This document shows positions 60,020 through 64,000 of a stretch of 64,000 bases of DNA, piece after piece; the first letter of the stretch is position 1, and the number at the start of each line of letters is the position of its first letter. The stretch comes from UBA8752 sp002336475 (lineage in GTDB: Bacteria; Bacteroidota; Bacteroidia; Flavobacteriales_D; Sanyastnellaceae). The stretch is taken from contig OX044365.1 of NCBI GenBank assembly GCA_943846755.1, forward strand, positions 1,550,001 to 1,614,000, written 5' to 3'. The position numbers and the translations under genes are program-made. Under the pieces are notes generated by a model, which saw only the letters and a program-made list of their open reading frames with translations, was not told where the DNA came from and searched no databases.

Positions 60020-61863
60020 TGGACACCCGATTCCGGACAGTGGTGCTGCTGGTGCTGTTTTTCACAGCTGCTTTCATTCTCCGGCTCTTCAGCCTGCAGA
60101 TTTGGCAACCGGAATGGAAAGAAAAAGCCGTTACCCTCACCAGCGACAGACAGTCTATACCGCCCAGCCGGGGCTTGTTTTTTGACCGCCACGGCCAATT
60201 GCTGGTGGGCTCAAGGGCGGCCCATGATCTGATGGTGTTGCCGCGCATGTTGGCCGAGATGGACAGCACAGCGTTATCAGGTGCCGCCCAATGGGCTGGA
60301 ATGGCGGTGGAAGACATGGAGGCTGCTTTGAACAAAGCCAAGCGCTACAGCCGCTATAAAAAGTCAACAGTTCGGCGCGGCATCGGAATGGCGGAACACG
60401 CCCGCATGGCATCGACCATTCAATCCTTTCCGGGATTCTCATTTCGCAGCCGGCCCGCCCGAAACCACATCCATGGGATTGCCGGTCACTTGATTGGAGA
60501 GTACGCAGAGGCCTCGAGAGAAGACCTCTCTGAAGACGCGTTCTACCGCATGGGAGACCACATCGGGCGCAGCGGCTTAGAGCGGGTGTATGAATTGGAG
60601 CTTCGGGGCGTCAAAGGCCGGACCTCCGTGCTGGTGGATGCCCGCAACCGCATTCGCAATACGAACCAGACCGAAAGCGATGACAAACCGGCCGAATCGG
60701 GACAGAACCTGTTCCTCACCCTGGACCTGACACTGCAGCAATTTGCCGAGCAACTGATGCAAAACAAAAAGGGCAGCGTTGTGGCCATTGAGCCCCGTTC
60801 TGGCGAGGTTTTGGCCATGGTGTCTGCTCCGGGTTTTGATCCAGACATGCTGGTCGGTTCACAGCGCGGACCGTACTATAAGACCCTGGTTTCAGACCCC
60901 GACAAACCGCTGTTCAACCGCGCGGTTAAAGCCACTTATCGTCCGGGATCTATCTGGAAGATGGTGCAAGGACTGGTCGCGCTGCAAGGAGGGCACATCC
61001 GCCCAACCACCCGGTTTTCATGCGACCGCAACATCATCGGTTGCCACGGTCCACACACCCGAGATGACCTGCGCAATGCAGTGATTCACAGTTGCAACCC
61101 TTATTTCTACAAGGTGATGCAGCGCGTCGTCAATGCTGGAGAAGGCAACACCAAGTTCGAACGGGCCGCATTGGGGCTGGATGACTGGAGGGAACGCGTC
61201 ATGGCCTTTGGCTTTGGTACGAACCTGGGCGGACGATTGCCGGGAACTTCCAAAGGCAGCGTTCCAGACAGCGAGTACTATGACGGCATCTATGGTCGAA
61301 GGCGCTGGGACTTTGGAACCGTATACTCCATTGCCATCGGGGAGGGGGAGTTGTTGACCACCCCTCTGCAAATGGCCAATTTGGCCGCGATATTGGCCAA
61401 CAGGGGCTGGTACAGGATGCCCCACTTCATCCACGCAGTGGGCCTCGAAGGCAAGCCGCTTGGATTGGGGGGCCGGGTGGATACGGGTGTGGACTCCATC
61501 TATTTTGAGCCCGTCATCGATGCCATGCGGCAGGTTGTCGAAGACCCCACTGGTACGGCCCGTCGGGCGCGTCTAGATGGCATTGCGGTGTGCGGAAAAA
61601 CGGGGACCGTTCAGGACGAACCTCGAAAAGACCACTCTGTATTCATCGCATTTGCACCACAGGACGACCCCCAAATCGCCTTGAGTGTTTATGTCGAAAA
61701 CTCAGGTTTTGGTGGACAGTGGGCCGCACCCATCGCCGCTTTGTTGATGGAGCAGTATTTGACAGGCACCGTATCCAATGAGCGCAGGCTGAACCGCATC
61801 CTCGAGGCCGACCTGATGGACCCCTACGAGCCTGAACCCGAAAACCCTGCGCCGCAGCCATGA
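60019..61863 (+). CDS. mrdA: Penicillin-binding protein 2 (transpeptidase)
   Basis: The 614-residue protein has an N-terminal membrane anchor (VVLLVLFFTAAFILRLFSL), a pedestal region and a class B transpeptidase domain with SIWK (S311, K314), SCN (S358-N360) and KTGT (K527-T530). It cross-links peptidoglycan during rod elongation with RodA. The SxxK reads PGSIWKM where other PBP2 enzymes often have PGSTFK. Start overlaps the mreD stop by one base; the stop overlaps rodA by four. Confidence 0.96.
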   Translation: MDTRFRTVVLLVLFFTAAFILRLFSLQIWQPEWKEKAVTLTSDRQSIPPSRGLFFDRHGQLLVGSRAAHDLMVLPRMLAEMDSTALSGAAQWAGMAVEDMEAALNKAKRYSRYKKSTVRRGIGMAEHARMASTIQSFPGFSFRSRPARNHIHGIAGHLIGEYAEASREDLSEDAFYRMGDHIGRSGLERVYELELRGVKGRTSVLVDARNRIRNTNQTESDDKPAESGQNLFLTLDLTLQQFAEQLMQNKKGSVVAIEPRSGEVLAMVSAPGFDPDMLVGSQRGPYYKTLVSDPDKPLFNRAVKATYRPGSIWKMVQGLVALQGGHIRPTTRFSCDRNIIGCHGPHTRDDLRNAVIHSCNPYFYKVMQRVVNAGEGNTKFERAALGLDDWRERVMAFGFGTNLGGRLPGTSKGSVPDSEYYDGIYGRRRWDFGTVYSIAIGEGELLTTPLQMANLAAILANRGWYRMPHFIHAVGLEGKPLGLGGRVDTGVDSIYFEPVIDAMRQVVEDPTGTARRARLDGIAVCGKTGTVQDEPRKDHSVFIAFAPQDDPQIALSVYVENSGFGGQWAAPIAALLMEQYLTGTVSNERRLNRILEADLMDPYEPEPENPAPQP

Positions 61864-63180
61864 CCCGCAATTCGGACATACGCCGCAACATTGATGGCCT
61901 GACGATTGTGCTGTTTCTGGTCCTCGCAGGTTTGGGCTGGGTGAACCTCGTATCGGCGGCTACTGGCCCCGACGGTGCCGTGGAATGGGGGCTGGGCACC
62001 TTGCATGGTAAGCAAGGCCTGTGGTTGATGGTCAGCCTTGTTCTGGGATTTCTGATCCTGCAGGTGGAGGGCACTTTTTTCATCCGAACGGCTTGGCTCA
62101 ACTACGGGATGCAACTGCTGCTGTGCAGCCTGGTTTTGGTCATTGGCAAAAAAGTGGGCGGCGCGCGCTCGTGGTTTGGCTTTGGTGGTTTTGGCATTCA
62201 ACCTTCCGAGTTTGCCAAGATGGGGGCTTCCCTCGCCCTCGCCTGGTATTGCTCCAAAGAAGGGGGGCTCAACAACTTTGGACAGCGGTTCAGGGCCGCC
62301 GTCATTGTCGGCATTCCCGCAGGACTCATCTTGCTGCAGCCCGATGCCGGAACGGTGCTCGTTTTCCTTGGTTTTGTGTTTGCCATGTACCGCGAAGGCC
62401 TCAGCGGCGCAGTCCTCATTGTTGGATTTGCTGCCGTCGTGATGGCTGTTTTGACCATCCTTTCAGGAGCTGGAGATCTGAGCTACCCGTTTGTGGGTGA
62501 GGCCAATGGCATCTACCGGTTTTGGATCTTGTTTGTCGTGCTGGGTGCTGGGGCCATCGCCCTGCTCCGCAATGCGACCCTGCCCCGTTACCGGGCGCGC
62601 ATCACGACCCAAGCGATCATTTCTGCCATCGCGGCCTTGATGTTTTCTGTGGTGATGCACCTCGCACTTGAAGAGGTCTTGCGTCCGCACCAACGCGAAC
62701 GCATCCAGGTCCTGTTCGGGCTAGAAGTCGACAACCCCGATGCCGACTATAACATACGGCATGCCAAGACGGCCATAGGCTCCGGAGGCTGGACTGGAAT
62801 GGGTTGGAGGAATGGCCCGATGACCGGTTATGGCTTTGTACCCGAACAGGAAACGGACTTCATCTTTTGCACCTGGTCCGAAGAATGGGGCCTCGTTGGC
62901 GTCAACCCTGTTTCTCATTCTATTTGCCAGCTTTATCCTGCGGATCTTGTTTCTGGCCGAACGACAACGCAGCGCATTTAGCCGCGTCTATGCCTACAGC
63001 TTGGGGGGCATCCTCTTCATGCACATGCTCATCAACGTGGGCATGGTGCTCGGATTAGCGCCCGTGATTGGCATCCCCCTGCCCTTCATGAGTTATGGCG
63101 GGTCCAGCTTCATGGCCTTTGCGCTCATGATTGCCATTCTGGTCCGGCTCGATGCCGAGCGATTCAGCGTCCTCCGCTAA
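61860..63180 (+). pseudogene. rodA: Rod-shape protein RodA (SEDS), split by a +1 frameshift
   Basis: The first frame (61860-62981) gives the RodA N-terminal and central parts: GGARSWFGFGGFGIQPSEFAKM, LLQPDAGTVLVFLGFVFAMYREG and FVPEQETDFIFCTWSEEWGLVG. It then goes out of frame near 62898-62902 (about residue 347) and stops after 27 unrelated residues. The true C terminus continues in the next frame to 63180: FLILFASFILRILFLAERQRS and LPFMSYGGSSFMAFALMIAI. Removing one base in GGCGTC gives EEWGLVGSTLFLIL, which fits the SEDS consensus. Because RodA is usually essential, a sequencing or assembly error is the leading explanation. Confidence 0.88.
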
Positions 63181-63219
63181 ACAAGCAGGAGAACATTTTC
63201 TGGCATTTCGACTGGGGCC

Positions 63220-64000
63220 TCAGAGGCCGAGCAACACCTCCATGGGGTCTTTGGAGCCAAACAACATGCGCTCGGGGTTCTCCAACATCTCTTTAACGGC
63301 CACCAAGAAGCTCACGCTTTCCTTGCCGTCGATGATGCGGTGGTCGTAACTCAGCGCTACATACATGATGGGGCGGACCTCCACTTGGCCGTTGATGGCC
63401 ACGGGGCGCTCCACAATGTTGTGCATGCCCAGGATGGCGCTCTGCGGCGGGTTGATGATCGGCGTCGAAAGCATCGACCCAAACACCCCACCATTGGTGA
63501 TGGTGAATGTTCCGCCTGTCATCTCATCCACTGTAATCTCCCCATCGCGGGCGCGGATGGCGAGCCGTTTGATCTCCGCCTCAATTTGCGCCAGCGACAT
63601 CGCTTCGGCATTGCGGACAACGGGCACCATGAGGCCCTTGGGGGAGCTCACGGCAATGCCGATGTCGGCGTAGTCGTGCATGCGCATTTCCTTGCCATCA
63701 ATCATGGCGTTGACCGCAGGATACAGTTCCAATGCTGACGTGACGGCTTTGGTAAAGAATCCCATAAAGCCGAGGCCCACACCATGGTGTTCCTTGAACT
63801 GGTTCTTGTACTTCTTGCGCAGGTCCATGATGGGTTTCATGTCCACCTCATTGAAGGTGGTCAACATGGCCGTCTCATTCTTGACACCCACCAAGCGCTC
63901 TGCCACCTTGCGGCGCAGCATGCTCATCTTTTCGTTGCGCACTTCACGGCTGCCCGACCAACCTGCACCGGGCAAGCTGGGTTGTGGAACACCTGCCGCC
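63220..64000 (-). CDS. odhB: 2-oxoglutarate dehydrogenase E2 (dihydrolipoyl succinyltransferase), catalytic domain, 5' end outside window
   Basis: The visible 260 or so residues are the C-terminal catalytic domain of a 2-oxoacid dehydrogenase E2: MSMLRRKVAERLVGVKNETAML, LGFMGFFTKAVTSALELYPAVNA, DIGIAVSSPKGLMVPVVRNAE, GGTFTITNGGVFGSMLSTPI and the active-site HRIIDGKE (HxxxDG). The DIGIAV/GLMVPV type and FGSMLSTPIINPPQSAILGMH favour the succinyltransferase (odhB/sucB) over pyruvate E2. The lipoyl and subunit-binding domains lie past the window end; a short Pro/Gly-rich linker is seen at the edge. Confidence 0.92.
   Translation of the reverse strand, partial: AAGVPQPSLPGAGWSGSREVRNEKMSMLRRKVAERLVGVKNETAMLTTFNEVDMKPIMDLRKKYKNQFKEHHGVGLGFMGFFTKAVTSALELYPAVNAMIDGKEMRMHDYADIGIAVSSPKGLMVPVVRNAEAMSLAQIEAEIKRLAIRARDGEITVDEMTGGTFTITNGGVFGSMLSTPIINPPQSAILGMHNIVERPVAINGQVEVRPIMYVALSYDHRIIDGKESVSFLVAVKEMLENPERMLFGSKDPMEVLLGL

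Noticed and set aside
63216..63228. GGCCT-CAG-AGGCC hairpin between rodA and odhB
   Set aside because: The stem is only five bases with no T tract on either side and overlaps the odhB stop, so I do not call it a terminator.
1..64000. tRNA, rRNA, CRISPR, transposase, phage or toxin-antitoxin genes
   Set aside because: I looked for T-loop-like motifs, regularly spaced repeats and integrase or transposase motifs in all regions and saw none that hold up.

Overview
The window is a gene-dense, moderately GC-rich stretch of chromosome that looks like a Bacteroidota member, most likely Flavobacteriales-like. Four things point that way. A protein carries a type IX secretion (gliding-motility type) C-terminal domain at 17841-20537, and a second secreted protein has a short type-A-like sorting tail at 39755-40633. 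Several gene orders are typical of the phylum: recQ | kdsD-tatC-lptB, pdxA-DUF177-rpmF-fabH-accB-accC, hldE2-UPF0104-panD, rbfA-FtsX permease, and purH-mreBCD-mrdA-rodA. Promoter-like TAnnTTTG/TAnnTTCG elements replace the usual -10. Finally, kynurenine 3-monooxygenase and DUF3109/DUF2795 proteins are present. I see no rRNA, tRNA, CRISPR array, insertion sequence, prophage or plasmid gene. Nearly everything is core chromosome.

Layout. 1-7.4 kb: a receiver plus cyclic-nucleotide-binding regulator (cut by the window edge), pheT, a PlsC-like acyltransferase, a PhoB/PhoR-like two-component pair and a metallo-beta-lactamase-fold hydrolase. 7.4-12.3 kb: a 1077-residue envelope protein (degenerate peptidase, beta-propeller, beta-barrel), a half-size TauE/SafE protein and an M20 amidohydrolase. 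12.3-17.2 kb: recQ, divergent from kdsD-tatC-lptB (KDO synthesis, Tat export, LPS transport). 17.2-25.8 kb: ribE and a large T9SS cargo protein on the minus strand, then pdxA, yceD, rpmF, fabH, accB and accC on the plus strand (vitamin B6, ribosome, fatty-acid initiation). 25.8-29.9 kb: hldE2, a flippase-like protein, panD, an OmpA-domain protein and a DUF3109 protein. 30-35.1 kb: a radical SAM/SPASM enzyme coupled to a second flippase-like protein, then a tightly coupled trans-sulfuration enzyme, kmo and methylmalonyl-CoA epimerase. 35.1-35.5 kb: a non-coding convergent gap holding two copies of a 99-bp, three-hairpin repeat. 35.5-37.8 kb: gdhA and an atypical SDR.

37.8-44.4 kb is one long plus-strand run: cytochrome-b-like protein, cytochrome c lipoprotein, hflX, secreted protein, rbfA, LolC/E-type permease, dusB and CPBP protease. 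44.4-50.4 kb: ispD, sod, S41 protease, dCMP deaminase, cobalamin adenosyltransferase, DUF2795, an aspartate kinase with little or no regulatory domain, and a GNAT. 50.4-54.7 kb: cvpA, DUF1801, phospho-sugar mutase, rfbD and an outer-membrane protein. 54.7-63.2 kb: an ABC permease, purH and the cell-shape operon mreBCD-mrdA-rodA. As written, rodA is split by a frameshift. The window ends inside the E2 gene of a 2-oxoacid dehydrogenase (odhB).

Together the genes suggest an aerobic, Gram-negative, rod-forming cell with LPS, T9SS secretion and B12-dependent methylmalonyl metabolism. I did not find a convincing new multi-gene system. The items most worth a second look are the structured tandem repeat near 35.1-35.4 kb, the rodA frameshift, the radical SAM plus flippase-like pair, the pseudo-peptidase/propeller/barrel protein, and the shortened aspartate kinase. 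Many long open frames opposite real genes are antisense artefacts of the GC-rich codon pattern and were left out.
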